A stretch of 64,000 bases of DNA from Streptantibioticus parmotrematis (GCF_019890615.1 NZ_JAINVZ010000004.1:124001-188000); one strand, 5' to 3'; positions 44,354 to 52,733 are shown, counted from the stretch's first letter. Notes: generated from the sequence alone by a model not told the origin. Translations and numbers: made by a program.

Positions 44354-44869
44354 GTGACGACGATGCAGTACCAGACCATCCGGCCACGGCCGAGCCCAGA
44401 AGATGAGCACGAGTACTGGCTGTGCGAGCTCACCGGCCAACACCCCGGTCGTCGCTGCGCCGAGGCCGCCTACTCGGCCTTCTGTCGTGAACGCCTCCCG
44501 CTTTACTCGCAGTTCGCGTCGGCCGCCACCGGCAGCGCACTGGCCGGGCAACATCTGGCACGTGCCGTCCTGGAGGGGCTGGCGGCCCAGTGGCTTGTCG
44601 CGCTGCGCAGCGCGTCGCCTGCGGCCTTCGCGTGGGCCCTGCTGACGCAAGCCATCACTCCGTATCGAACAGACAGTGTTCGAACGCTGTACCGCGGGCT
44701 ACGCGCGGGAGAAGCGGACGCGCTGCTTCTGCGCCACCGGCTCGGGTGCTCGGTGGCGGCGGGTGGCCGGGTCATGGGGATGTCACCGGACGCGTTCGAG
44801 CTGTTGCGTCGCCAGGCCCTGGCCAACATCGCCAGTGTTCGGCATATGCCTGTGGCCGATGCGATCTGA
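44354..44869 (+). CDS. sigma-factor-like helix-turn-helix protein
   Basis: This 171-residue protein has a C-terminal part (about residues 115-165, LLLRHRLGCSVAAGGRVMGMSPDAFELLRRQALANI) with the pattern of a sigma-70 region 4 helix-turn-helix. The N-terminal part is helical with a cysteine pair region (YWLCELTGQHPGRRCAEAA) and lacks an obvious region 2. Short sigma-like proteins of this kind are frequent in Streptomyces beside DUF397 and XRE-DUF5753 genes. GGGGAG precedes the GTG start. It probably modulates transcription, but the target is unknown. Confidence 0.6.
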   Translation: MTTMQYQTIRPRPSPEDEHEYWLCELTGQHPGRRCAEAAYSAFCRERLPLYSQFASAATGSALAGQHLARAVLEGLAAQWLVALRSASPAAFAWALLTQAITPYRTDSVRTLYRGLRAGEADALLLRHRLGCSVAAGGRVMGMSPDAFELLRRQALANIASVRHMPVADAI

Positions 44870-44985
44870 CGTGAATTGGTGTGCGCCGGAGCACATCGCC
44901 TCATGTCGATGACAGATCTGCTCCCAAGCGGGTTTCGCCCGTTGGTGGCTTTGGGTAGCCCTGGAGGAGAGCTTCCTCCTAGCAT

Positions 44986-45876
44986 GTGATCTCTACCTTT
45001 CGAAGAGCCGCCGTACTCCCAGGGGAGACGTGCGGCCGGGAGCGTGGGGAGCCTCTCATCCTTGACTTCAGCAAACCCAGCGTCGCGAGAATGTACGACT
45101 ATCTGCTCGGTGGGACTGACAACTACAAGGTAGATCGAGAAGCCTGCGCGGAACTGCTGAGAATGGCACCGAGTACCCGCGAACTTGCTCTGGTTAACAG
45201 GGCATTTCTCGTCCGGGCTGTCCGATATCTCGCGCAGGAACGCGGGGTACGCCGGTTCCTCGACCACGGCTCGGGGCTGCCCACCAGCCCGAACGTCCAC
45301 GAGGTCACCCAGGCGGTGGACCCGTCGTGCGAGGTCGTCTACATCGACAACGACCCTGTCGTGGCCGCGCACGGGAGGATGGGTCTGGCCGAGGACCCAT
45401 CGACAACCGCCGTCCTGGAGATGGACATGCGGGAAACGGACAAGATCTTCGAGTCCCCCCGGGTGAAGCATCTGCTGCGGGATGATCAGCCGGTGGCGGC
45501 GCTCTTCATTTCCGTGCTGCACTGCATCCGGAACGACGATGACCCGTGGGATCTGGTCCGCCGGGTTGCTGCCCGGCTGCCCGCGGGCAGCTACATGGTG
45601 GTCTCCCAGCTCGCCAGCGACGACCCCGATCTCCGCAACGAGATCACCGAGTTCATGGACACGGTCACCGGCGGCAACTGGGGGGAAGTCCGCTCCCTGG
45701 ACGAGGTGAACCGCTTCTTCGCGAGGCTTGAGCTGCTGGAGGTCAAGGAGCAGAAGCCGGTCGAGGTGTCCCTCTGGCATCCTGACAGCGACCTGGCCCC
45801 CCGTCAGAGAAGCAAGGAGTGGATCGAGTACGGGGGCGTCGCACTCGTGAAACCGGCTGCGGAGTCGTCGGCTTAA
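44986..45876 (+). CDS. SAM-dependent methyltransferase, DUF574 family
   Basis: This 296-residue protein carries the DUF574 (Methyltransf_19) signature. PSVARMYDYLLGGTDNYKVDR lies near the N-terminus, DHGSGLPTSPNVHEV is the SAM-binding loop, and EVVYIDNDPVVAAHGR is the second Rossmann strand. Many Streptomyces genomes hold numerous copies, often next to XRE-DUF5753 and DUF397 genes as here. The substrate is not known for the family. The start at 44986 has GGAGGAG about 20 nt upstream, which is far; the exact N-terminus is uncertain. The 3' end overlaps the convergent regulator by 4 bp. Confidence 0.88.
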   Translation: MISTFRRAAVLPGETCGRERGEPLILDFSKPSVARMYDYLLGGTDNYKVDREACAELLRMAPSTRELALVNRAFLVRAVRYLAQERGVRRFLDHGSGLPTSPNVHEVTQAVDPSCEVVYIDNDPVVAAHGRMGLAEDPSTTAVLEMDMRETDKIFESPRVKHLLRDDQPVAALFISVLHCIRNDDDPWDLVRRVAARLPAGSYMVVSQLASDDPDLRNEITEFMDTVTGGNWGEVRSLDEVNRFFARLELLEVKEQKPVEVSLWHPDSDLAPRQRSKEWIEYGGVALVKPAAESSA

Positions 45877-46838
45877 TCGCTCAGCTGGTCGATGTAGTGC
45901 TGGAGCACCTTCATGGTCTCCACCTTGTCGCAGGCTTCGAGCCAGAGGTTGTTCAGCGATTTCATGTAGGCCTCGATCTCGTCCTCATCGGTGATCAGCT
46001 CGCCGCCACGGTTGCGGTTCTCCAGGTAGACCAGTCGGCCCTTCTCCTCGTCGAACGGCTTGATCAGGGTCATCGCGTTGTGAAGGGCCGACCCCGCGCT
46101 GGGGGCCGAAAAACGCAACACACGAAGACGGACCCTGGGCTTGTTCTCCGCCACGTTGTACAGGTGACGTAGCTGCTCGCGATGGACACGCCTGCCGCCG
46201 CGTTGCAGCTGCAGAACCGACTCAGCGATCACTGCCTCGTACAACGGGGCTTTGTCCCCGTCAAGCAGAGTCTGACGCCGCATCCGGAACTCCAGGCGCT
46301 CATCCACCTCCTCCTGGCGCTTCCCCTGCTGACCGCCGAGGGGCGTCTGGCTGAAGTCCCGCATGAGCGCCTTGGCGTAGGCCCGGGTCTGGAGCATGCC
46401 GGGAACGTTGGACTCCTGGTAGACCCTGATCATCTTGGCGCGCGACTCCACCGCGAACAGCGCCCTGAACGCCTCGGAGGAGTCGGCTGGCGGCGTCCAC
46501 CCCGGCGACTGCTTCGCCCGGCTCAGGCACTCCACGGCCTCGTCGATATCCTTCTGCGGGGCACCGTAAGAGCGAAGCAGCGCCACGACCTTCTCGGGCT
46601 TCATCTCGACGCCTGCGTTCTCGTAGCGACTGAGCGTCGGCACGGAGCCGATCTCCGGAACCGCGGCGACGACCTCGGCCTGCGGCGTGCCGGCGCGGAA
46701 CTGCTGGAGCATGTCAGCGACGGCCCGCTCCAGAGGATGAGCGGACCGTCGCGGCCTCTTCCCTTCCGGGCTCGGCAACGGGCTGAGATGACGAGGCAAG
46801 TCCAACTCCCTGAGCACGCGAGGCGTTTTACAGCCCAT
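45873..46838 (-). CDS. XRE-family regulator with DUF5753 domain (second copy)
   Basis: This protein of about 321 residues has an N-terminal helix-turn-helix of the XRE type (VVAAVPEIGSVPTLSRYENA) and a DUF5753 region (VESRAKMIRVYQESNVPGMLQTRAYAKALM). It lies just downstream of a DUF397 gene on the same strand, the typical WhiJ-type pair. The start is uncertain between ATG 46838 and GTG 46868, neither with a clear ribosome-binding site. Its stop overlaps the convergent methyltransferase. Confidence 0.85.
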   Translation of the reverse strand: MGCKTPRVLRELDLPRHLSPLPSPEGKRPRRSAHPLERAVADMLQQFRAGTPQAEVVAAVPEIGSVPTLSRYENAGVEMKPEKVVALLRSYGAPQKDIDEAVECLSRAKQSPGWTPPADSSEAFRALFAVESRAKMIRVYQESNVPGMLQTRAYAKALMRDFSQTPLGGQQGKRQEEVDERLEFRMRRQTLLDGDKAPLYEAVIAESVLQLQRGGRRVHREQLRHLYNVAENKPRVRLRVLRFSAPSAGSALHNAMTLIKPFDEEKGRLVYLENRNRGGELITDEDEIEAYMKSLNNLWLEACDKVETMKVLQHYIDQLSD

Positions 46839-46893
46839 GTAATCAGAGGATGGACAGCCCGATGTCACGTCCGCAACCCGTGGCCGAGTTTTT

Positions 46894-47127
46894 TCAGACA
46901 GTCATGGAGTCGAACTCCCCGTCCTTGGACCCGGCTACGAACGCGGCCAGCTCGGATCGTGTGAAGATCAAAGCCGGGCCCAGGGGGTCGCGTGAATTGC
47001 GCATCGCCACGTTCTCACCGAGGTCCGCAAGTTCGACGCAGTCATCCCTGCCGTCACTCGCAGACGCCTTCACCCACCGCGCACCGACCAGAGACCCCGC
47101 GGCCACCCCGTTGTGGACACTCTGCAT
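46894..47127 (-). CDS. DUF397 protein
   Basis: This 77-residue protein matches the DUF397 pattern: ARWVKASASDGRDDCVELADL, then NVAMRNSRDPLGPALIFTRSELAAFVAG. DUF397 proteins are small partners of XRE-DUF5753 regulators and are thought to act as antagonists in a toxin-antitoxin-like or regulatory pair. The ATG at 47127 follows GAGGGG. It is upstream of the regulator on the same strand. Confidence 0.88.
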   Translation of the reverse strand: MQSVHNGVAAGSLVGARWVKASASDGRDDCVELADLGENVAMRNSRDPLGPALIFTRSELAAFVAGSKDGEFDSMTV

Positions 47128-47673
47128 TCTCGATCCCCTCTTTCCCTGCCTGACCAGCACCAACAGTCTGGCCGTACGTACCGGCGCCCAGATAGGGCGC
47201 CCCACTTTCACCTCACCGTGAAAATTTCACCGACCGGCGAGAATGAAAGGAATGCTAGACCGACGAGGGCGGGTACCGCCGTCCCTCGAAAGGGTGTTCT
47301 CGGTGAGATTGAAAGCCTAAGTATGATGAACGTATTTCAAGACTTTGACGTGACGAAGGATGACCGGAGATGTTCTACAGCCAGGACTGATTTCTGAGAA
47401 CAACCTCGCGCCCCGGCAGGTCAAAATACAATCCCCGGCCTGCTCGACCTCGGCCGCCCGCCCTGCTCGCGGGCAACCGTCAGCTCCAAAGGCTCTCGGG
47501 GCATCGGTCTGGGATCAACGGAGTCGATACGCAGATGACCAGCGCGTGATCACCAGGCTCGGTACCATGAGCATCGGGTGACCCTCCGCCCTCGCGCTCT
47601 ACCCCCGAGGGACCAGCCGGCGAACGTCCGGCGCGGCCGTCTGCCGAAAGGCATGGGGAGAAAGCGCACCTCT
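47128..47673. other. intergenic region before the lysis gene
   Basis: About 550 bp with no supported gene. The left part serves the DUF397 promoter. The middle is lower in GC and the right part must hold the lysis promoter or late-operon leader. In-frame codons upstream of the endolysin (47578 on) read as Arg/Pro-rich sequence and are judged non-coding. Confidence 0.45.
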
Positions 47674-48906
47674 GTGGCGACACCACTCAGTGCGGACCAG
47701 TTCCTTGGCGCGTTGAAGCACGCCGGGCTCGGCGTGGTCGAGGTTGGCAACTGGCGTACGCACAACCGCGATACGCACGGCCCGTGGGGGCCCGTGCACG
47801 GCGTCGTGATCCATCACACGGGCCCGTACTCCTCCGAGTCGGACATGGTGGAGCTCTGCCGCACGGGCTACAGCGAGCTGCCGGGCCCGCTCTGTCACGG
47901 CGTTATCGACCGCTCGGGCACCGTCCATCTGGTCGGATACGGGCGCACCAACCACGCCGGCCTCGGTGATGCGCGGGTGCTGGCCGCGGTCACCGCGGAG
48001 CGGCACATCCCGCACGACCAAGTGGCTGACACCGACGGCAACAAGGTCTTCTACGGGTTCGAGTGCATCAACAACGGCACCAGCCAGGACTGGCCGACCG
48101 CCCAGCTCAACGCGATGGCCGAGGCGGCGGCTGCGGTGTGCCGGGCACACGGCTGGAGCGAGCGGTCGGTGATCGGCCACAAGGAGTGGCAGCCGGGCAA
48201 GCCGGACCCCGACTTCGACATGGACGCCTTCCGCGCCCGTGTGGCCACGCATCTGAAGGACGGCACCAAGCCGCCTGCCAAGCCGAAACCCAGTCCGAAG
48301 CCCGCCCCGGTGCCGCGCCCGGAACCCGGGCCGAAGCCGTCCCCGACGCCGGAGCCCGTATCTGCGCCGTACCCAGGCAAGGACTTCTTCCACGACGGCC
48401 GGTCCTCGCCGGTGATCGAGGCGATGGCGGTCCGGCTGGTCGCGGAGGGCTGCGACTCCTACGACACGCGCCCGGGGCCCGTGTGGTCCGACGCACACCG
48501 CCGTTCGTACGCCGCCTGGCAGATGAAATGCGGCTACCACGGAGCCGATGCCGACGGCATCCCCGGACCGCAGAGCTGGGCCAAGCTCCGCGTCCCCCAT
48601 CAACAGGGCACTGACCCTTCGCCCGTTGAGAACTCACCCGTACAGGAGAAGCCCGACACCATGCCGCAGGCCCTCGCTGACGTCGCCGAACGCACCCTTG
48701 CCACCTACCTCCAGGCCCTGCTCGGCCTGGTGATCGCCTCGGGCACCACCCACCTGGTGTCCCTGTCGACCTGGCAAGCAGCCGCAGTGGCGGCGATGCC
48801 CGCAGGGCTGTCTGCCCTGAAGTCGGCTGTCGGCACGATCGTTGGGCGGCGCGGCACCGCCTCCTGGCTGCCGGCCAAGCGCGATCCGGCCACCCCCCGC
48901 TACTGA
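47674..48906 (+). CDS. endolysin: amidase, linker, PG-binding domain and C-terminal holin-like segment
   Basis: This 410-residue protein is an N-acetylmuramoyl-L-alanine amidase. The zinc ligands are in HGVVIHHTG and SVIGHKEWQPGKPDPDFD. A Pro/Lys linker follows (KPKPSPKPAPVPRPEPGPKP), then a peptidoglycan-binding-like domain (SPVIEAMAVRLVAEGC to GIPGPQSWAKL). After a further linker the last 81 residues resemble an r1t-type holin (QALADVAERTLATYLQALLG...). Fusion in one frame is unusual. The GTG at 47674 is chosen for GGGGAGAAAG upstream; ATG 47653 is possible. It cuts peptidoglycan at the end of infection. Confidence 0.88.
   Translation: MATPLSADQFLGALKHAGLGVVEVGNWRTHNRDTHGPWGPVHGVVIHHTGPYSSESDMVELCRTGYSELPGPLCHGVIDRSGTVHLVGYGRTNHAGLGDARVLAAVTAERHIPHDQVADTDGNKVFYGFECINNGTSQDWPTAQLNAMAEAAAAVCRAHGWSERSVIGHKEWQPGKPDPDFDMDAFRARVATHLKDGTKPPAKPKPSPKPAPVPRPEPGPKPSPTPEPVSAPYPGKDFFHDGRSSPVIEAMAVRLVAEGCDSYDTRPGPVWSDAHRRSYAAWQMKCGYHGADADGIPGPQSWAKLRVPHQQGTDPSPVENSPVQEKPDTMPQALADVAERTLATYLQALLGLVIASGTTHLVSLSTWQAAAVAAMPAGLSALKSAVGTIVGRRGTASWLPAKRDPATPRY
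48661..48906 (+). CDS. internal in-frame start for a separate holin-like protein
   Basis: Inside the endolysin frame, an ATG at 48661 is preceded by AGGAGAAG with 9-10 nt spacing, a full ribosome-binding site. Translation from it gives an 81-residue protein with two hydrophobic segments (LATYLQALLGLVIASGTTHLV and AAAVAAMPAGLSALKSAVG) and a basic tail, the size and layout of an r1t-type holin. The phage may thus make both a fused and a free holin. An ancestral stop may have been lost. It is an inference that the internal start is used. Confidence 0.6.
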   Translation: MPQALADVAERTLATYLQALLGLVIASGTTHLVSLSTWQAAAVAAMPAGLSALKSAVGTIVGRRGTASWLPAKRDPATPRY

Positions 48907-48940
48907 CCCGCCATGCTCCGCTTCCGGAAGGAGGAGCCCT

Positions 48941-49186
48941 GTGCCTGACGGAGAGATCGCCCTCGCGCTCGCCGAGCTGCGTAAAGCTCTCGAAGTCGGC
49001 CTGGCGCGCATCGACGGGCAGCTCGCGCTCCTGGTACAGCGCAGCGACCAGACCGACAAGGCGGTCGAGGAACTGGAACAGCGAGTTGGCGCGCTGGAGC
49101 GGGCACGCTGGCCGCTTCCGACGATCGCGGTGCTCGCCAGCGTGACCGCGGTGGTGCTGACGCTGCTGTCCTTGACCCGGAGATGA
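48941..49186 (+). CDS. small lysis-associated protein: coiled coil plus C-terminal membrane segment
   Basis: This 81-residue protein has a helical heptad region (LALAELRKALEVGLARIDGQ, then AVEELEQRVGALERA) and a single C-terminal membrane segment (PTIAVLASVTAVVLTLLSL) ending in two Arg. The layout resembles haemolysin XhlA-type or second holin proteins found after endolysins. AAGGAGGA lies just before the GTG. It follows the endolysin by 34 bp and likely helps in membrane disruption or its control. Confidence 0.7.
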   Translation: MPDGEIALALAELRKALEVGLARIDGQLALLVQRSDQTDKAVEELEQRVGALERARWPLPTIAVLASVTAVVLTLLSLTRR

Positions 49187-49197
49187 GGCGGGCCGTG

Positions 49198-49458
49198 TCA
49201 GTCGGAGTCGGGCGAGTTCTCCCTCACCCACTCCTGCGCGGCCTTGAGGTTGTCCGCGATCCCGGCGGGAACGTAGGCGAAGCCGTCCCAACGCTTCAGC
49301 CACCTGCGCTCGCCGGGACGAACGTGGCGGGCACCGCCGCCGACGGGTTCGTGGATACGGACTCGGCCATCGGGCGGCTGCCGACGTGCCAGGTAGGGCG
49401 CCAGCGGGTCGGCGGGGTCGACGCCTGGCGTGACTCGGGGGCGATTGTGCTTACCCAT
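49198..49458 (-). CDS. small basic protein, DUF6087-like
   Basis: This 86-residue minus-strand protein reads MGKHNRPRVTPGVDPADPLAP at its start, later GGGARHVRPGERR and WDGFAYVPAGIADNLKAAQEWVRE. This pattern recalls a small Streptomyces family named DUF6087, of unknown function. The start ATG at 49458 has a poor ribosome-binding site. It faces the lysis gene end-on. The family call is from memory. Confidence 0.5.
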   Translation of the reverse strand: MGKHNRPRVTPGVDPADPLAPYLARRQPPDGRVRIHEPVGGGARHVRPGERRWLKRWDGFAYVPAGIADNLKAAQEWVRENSPDSD

Positions 49459-49665
49459 GGTCGCGATCGTCTCAGAATCCCCTGCGGGAGAGTGGCGGTA
49501 TCCGGGCAGTCGCGAGCCTCGAACTTCGCCGATCAACCCTGCCAGAGCGGGGTGGAGCCGTGGTGTGAGGCCCGCGATCCGCGTGCGGGCGTGGTCAACG
49601 CGCGGTTCCGCCAACGCATGTCCGGCGTGAGCGGACTACCGATCATATGAGGGATGCCGGACGAG

Positions 49666-49693
49666 AACAGCCCCCGCCGAGGCGGGGGCTGTT
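49666..49693. terminator. perfect 13-bp bidirectional terminator
   Basis: AACAGCCCCCGCC (49666-49678) pairs exactly with GGCGGGGGCTGTT (49681-49693), giving a tight CGAG-type loop. It separates the late region from the early region. Confidence 0.8.
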
Positions 49694-49805
49694 GAGGTCT
49701 TGGAGACCGCGTTCATCGTACCAGCGGCAGACTGCGGGCGGGCGCGGGCGCTCACGCCGCTACTGTTCGCACTGCACCCGCACGCGATGTACCGGAGGAC
49801 GGGGA

Positions 49806-50366
49806 ATGGTCCGCAGGCCGTACTTGGTCGGACACCAGGAGTTCGCCGCGCTGTACGACGTCAGGGCTCAGATGGTGCAGCAGTGGCTGAACCGCGGTGT
49901 CCTCGATCCCGGCACCGCCGTGGTCGTCTCCGGCGTACGGTACTGGCCGCTCGGGTTCGCGTGCCGGTTCGGCGAGACGACGCCGCGGCCCAAGGCGCTG
50001 AACGCGGCGGTGAAGCAGCGCCTCATGGAGGCGCAGGGCGAGGGCTGGCTCGCCGAATCTCCGGGCGAGCTGCCCGCGATCGTCGGCCAGCAGGAGATCG
50101 TCGCGCTCTTTCACCTGCCGGCTCAGGGCAACGTGGCGACCACGATCGCCACCGGTCGTTTTCCCGCGAGCGACTGGGTGTTGTCAGGGTCGGGGTTGTG
50201 GCTGCTCGATACGGTGCTCGGCGCCGTGGACGACCTGCGCAAGAGCGCGCGCAGTCTGGCCTGGGAGGCGGACGAACAGGTCGCCGCCGCGCTCCGCGAC
50301 GGTACGTACGACGGTCCCGGCTCTGCCGTGCTGACCCGTGGCCGCTACGCCCGAAAGGCGCTCTGA
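49806..50366 (+). CDS. protein with two tandem MerR/AlpA-like helix-turn-helix domains
   Basis: This 186-residue protein repeats one unit twice. Unit 1 is LVGHQEFAALYDVRAQMVQQW with YWPLGFACRF (residues about 6-55). Unit 2 is IVGQQEIVALFHLPAQGNVAT with WLLDTV (about 92-140). Each looks like an excisionase or MerR-type winged helix with the helix-turn-helix first and a W/Y-containing wing. The remainder is helical. It probably binds DNA, perhaps as an early regulator or at the replication origin. GGAGGA lies before the ATG. Confidence 0.68.
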   Translation: MVRRPYLVGHQEFAALYDVRAQMVQQWLNRGVLDPGTAVVVSGVRYWPLGFACRFGETTPRPKALNAAVKQRLMEAQGEGWLAESPGELPAIVGQQEIVALFHLPAQGNVATTIATGRFPASDWVLSGSGLWLLDTVLGAVDDLRKSARSLAWEADEQVAAALRDGTYDGPGSAVLTRGRYARKAL

Positions 50367-50380
50367 CCTGCGCTTATTCC

Positions 50381-50416
50381 TGGACGCCGCGCCCTTTTGC
50401 GATTAAGATATACGTA
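50381..50416 (+). promoter_or_regulatory. promoter with TAAGATATA core (copy 1)
   Basis: TGGACG (50381-50386) and TAAGAT (50404-50409) are spaced by 17 bp, and the -10 continues as TAAGATATACGTA. It drives the gene at 50464 and is followed by a short hairpin (ACCCC TTC GGGGGT). The same TAAGATATA core recurs at 54953 and 61944. Confidence 0.6.
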
Positions 50417-50463
50417 TACCCCTTCGGGGGTGGGCATCTTTCATCGCGCAAACAGGAGGCGGA

Positions 50464-50688
50464 ATGCGGATCACGAACACCCCCAGTGGCGACGTTGTCG
50501 CCGTCATGGAGGGCAAGGAGCTGGTACTGACCGAGAGCGCGCTCATGCACTACCTGGCCGGGCCCGGCGTCGACTCCAACCTGGCGGCGCGCATGATGAC
50601 CGCGGTCAGCGCGGCGAACGAGGACCGCCAGCGTCGCGAGGAGGCCGAAGCGGCGGACCGCGAGGCGGATTCGGGCACCGTGGCCTGA
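50464..50688 (+). CDS. small early phage protein, unknown
   Basis: This 74-residue protein has a beta-rich start (MRITNTPSGDVVAVMEGKEL) and a helical acidic end (EDRQRREEAEAADREA). An AGGAGG precedes the ATG and the promoter at 50404 lies just upstream. No family is recognised. Confidence 0.65.
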   Translation: MRITNTPSGDVVAVMEGKELVLTESALMHYLAGPGVDSNLAARMMTAVSAANEDRQRREEAEAADREADSGTVA

Positions 50689-50734
50689 TCTACGCGGCTC
50701 GAAATCACCCCCGTGGAGACGGGTTGATCATCTG

Positions 50735-50778
50735 CCGCTCACACTCCAAGATAGGTTGCAATCTTGGAGTGTGAGCGG
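50735..50778 (+). other. perfect 18-bp inverted repeat
   Basis: CCGCTCACACTCCAAGAT (50735-50752) pairs exactly with ATCTTGGAGTGTGAGCGG (50761-50778) across the loop AGGTTGCA. The loop plus flanks contain TAGGTTGCAAT, close to TAGGTGGCAAT found at 55299 and 59673. The repeat could be a terminator for the previous gene, an operator, or an RNA switch that hides the ribosome-binding region of the next gene. Confidence 0.7.
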
Positions 50779-50790
50779 GGGTGGTTGGCT

Positions 50791-51135
50791 GTGGCGGCTG
50801 TCCAGGAGGAGATACCGGGCCTGCTCGTCCAGCTGGTACGGCAGCCCGACGAGCAAGGCGTGTCGATCCAGCAGCAGTTCGAGGAGTTCCACCGGCTCAA
50901 CCCGTGGGTGCTGCGGGCGCTGGAGAGCCTGACGGCCGACTACCTCGACCGTGGTGCCCGGCGCGTCGGCATCGGAATGCTCTTCGAGGTCCTGCGCTGG
51001 CGCTACGCCGCCGCCACCGAAGGAGACGATTTCCGCCTCAACAACAACTTCCGCAGCCGGTACGTGCGGCTGCTCATCCAGCGGCACCCGACGTGGGCCG
51101 CTGTCTTCGAGGTGCGCACGCTGCGCACCGACTGA
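50791..51135 (+). CDS. early phage protein, unknown
   Basis: This 114-residue protein lies between the 18-bp inverted repeat and recT. It is helical with aromatic residues (VLRALESLTADYLDRG, LFEVLRWRYAAAT, RYVRLLIQRHPTWAAVFE). I recognise no family with confidence. The GTG at 50791 is preferred; a TTG at 50764 would begin inside the repeat. Confidence 0.62.
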   Translation: MAAVQEEIPGLLVQLVRQPDEQGVSIQQQFEEFHRLNPWVLRALESLTADYLDRGARRVGIGMLFEVLRWRYAAATEGDDFRLNNNFRSRYVRLLIQRHPTWAAVFEVRTLRTD

Positions 51136-51156
51136 ACCACCGTCTTGGAGATCACC

Positions 51157-52122
51157 ATGACCGAACCGACCGAACCGGAGCCGACACCGCCGACCGCTGT
51201 GGTCGATGACGCACCGGCGGACAAGGCCGTCCCGGCCGCCGCGGGCAGCGTGATCGCGCTGCGGGCGGACCAAGAGGAGTTCGACCACAAGCAGTTGAGC
51301 ACGCTCGCGCTGATCAGCCCCGGCCTGGCGAAGGCGCCGCGCGGGCACCTGGCGATGTACTTCCACTACTGCGTCAAGACCGGGCTCGACCCGTTCGCGC
51401 GCCAGATCTACCTGATCGGTCGCAAGAACTGGAAGGCCGAGAACGACCCGGACGAGCCGGAGATGACGTGGACGATCCAGACCGGTATCGACGGGTTCCG
51501 CGCGACCGCCCACCGCGCTGCCGCGCGAACGGGCGAGAGCATCTCGTATGAGGACACGCTCTATTTCGACGCAGAGGGCAAGGAGTACAAGGTCTGGGTC
51601 CAGCCCGGCCCACCGGCCGCGGTCCAGGTCACCGTTCTGCGCGGGCAGAGCCGGTTTCCCTTCATCGCCCGCTGGGCGGAGTTCGCCCCCGTGTACTGGG
51701 ACAAGAAGCGCAACGAATACGTCCTGGCTTCGATGTGGCGGCAGATGGGATCGCACATGCTGCGCAAGTGCGCGGAGGCCGGGTCGCTGAGGATGGCGGC
51801 GCCGCACGATCTGTCCGGCATGTATGTGGACGAGGAGATGGCGCAGGCGGACGCCGAGGCTGTCGCCGGTGTCGCTGAGGACCACGCCCGACGCCTGCGC
51901 GCCGCCGCTGGCCTTGAGGCAGATGAGCAGCAGGGTGAGGAGCCGACTGGCGTGGGTGAGCAACCCGCGAAGGCGACGGCACCGCCTCGGCGGCGGAAGA
52001 AGGCGGCCTCGTCCGAGGAGCCGCGGCCAGCTGCGGCAGAAGAGGTGCCGAAGCGGCCCCGCAAGCGTGCCGCCAGCAAGAAGGCGGCTGCTGCGGACCG
52101 TTCGCCCACCAGCAAGTCCTGA
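51157..52122 (+). CDS. recT: RecT-family single-strand annealing protein
   Basis: This 321-residue protein matches the RecT family: ALISPGLAKAPRGHLAMYFHY, TGLDPFARQIYLIGRKNW, and WTIQTGIDGFRATAHRAA. RecT binds single-stranded DNA left by a 5'-3' exonuclease and anneals homologous strands. The core spans about residues 35-230. The C-terminal 80 residues are low-complexity, Lys/Arg/Ala-rich and probably bind DNA or other proteins. The ATG follows TTGGAGATC. A Cas4-like nuclease two genes downstream is its probable partner. Confidence 0.92.
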   Translation: MTEPTEPEPTPPTAVVDDAPADKAVPAAAGSVIALRADQEEFDHKQLSTLALISPGLAKAPRGHLAMYFHYCVKTGLDPFARQIYLIGRKNWKAENDPDEPEMTWTIQTGIDGFRATAHRAAARTGESISYEDTLYFDAEGKEYKVWVQPGPPAAVQVTVLRGQSRFPFIARWAEFAPVYWDKKRNEYVLASMWRQMGSHMLRKCAEAGSLRMAAPHDLSGMYVDEEMAQADAEAVAGVAEDHARRLRAAAGLEADEQQGEEPTGVGEQPAKATAPPRRRKKAASSEEPRPAAAEEVPKRPRKRAASKKAAAADRSPTSKS

Positions 52123-52136
52123 GCGGCGGGACAGAC

Positions 52137-52718
52137 ATGAACAGCAACACGGACACGCAGACCGTGGTCAGGAACATGTTCATCGGCTGCCTCGACAGGC
52201 GTACCCAGTGGGACGAGCCGCCTGAGATCCTGATCGTCACCCAGGCCCCCGGTGGCAACCTGATCATGGGGCAACTGCCGCTTCCCGCAGGGCTGTGGGA
52301 AGTCGCACCCCCACCGTTCGTGCTCGCCAACTACGCCCATCTGGCCCACGCCACCCGCGTGCGCCCGGTTCGGGGGCTGGTGGCGGTGGCCTTCCGCTGC
52401 GAGGCGTTCGCCATCTCGCCCGACGTCAGCCCTGAGGCAGCCGAGGCGCTGCGGCGCAGGAACGCGGGCGGCTCGGCGCCGCCCAATAAGGACATTCCCG
52501 GGCGCGTTGAGCAGCGCGTCATCTCCGCCGTCGACATCGAGGGCCACGACTACATGATCACGGCCGACCGCCGTGACGACGGCACGGCGACGGCCGCGGT
52601 CTGCACCATGCACCGCCACGGTGCACGGCACACCGGGCGCGTCCCCGACGCGGTGAACAGCCTCCTCGCCGCTCTGCGACCGCGCCCGGCCTCCGGCCAG
52701 GACCGCCTGTACTACTGA
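52137..52718 (+). CDS. early phage protein between recT and nuclease, unknown
   Basis: This 193-residue protein is mostly beta-rich (EILIVTQAPGGNLIMGQLPLPAG) with a helical end (VPDAVNSLLAALRP). It lies 14 bp after recT and before a strong hairpin, so it belongs to the recombination unit. I recognise no family. Confidence 0.62.
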   Translation: MNSNTDTQTVVRNMFIGCLDRRTQWDEPPEILIVTQAPGGNLIMGQLPLPAGLWEVAPPPFVLANYAHLAHATRVRPVRGLVAVAFRCEAFAISPDVSPEAAEALRRRNAGGSAPPNKDIPGRVEQRVISAVDIEGHDYMITADRRDDGTATAAVCTMHRHGARHTGRVPDAVNSLLAALRPRPASGQDRLYY

Positions 52719-52733
52719 CGACCCGCTACTGAT

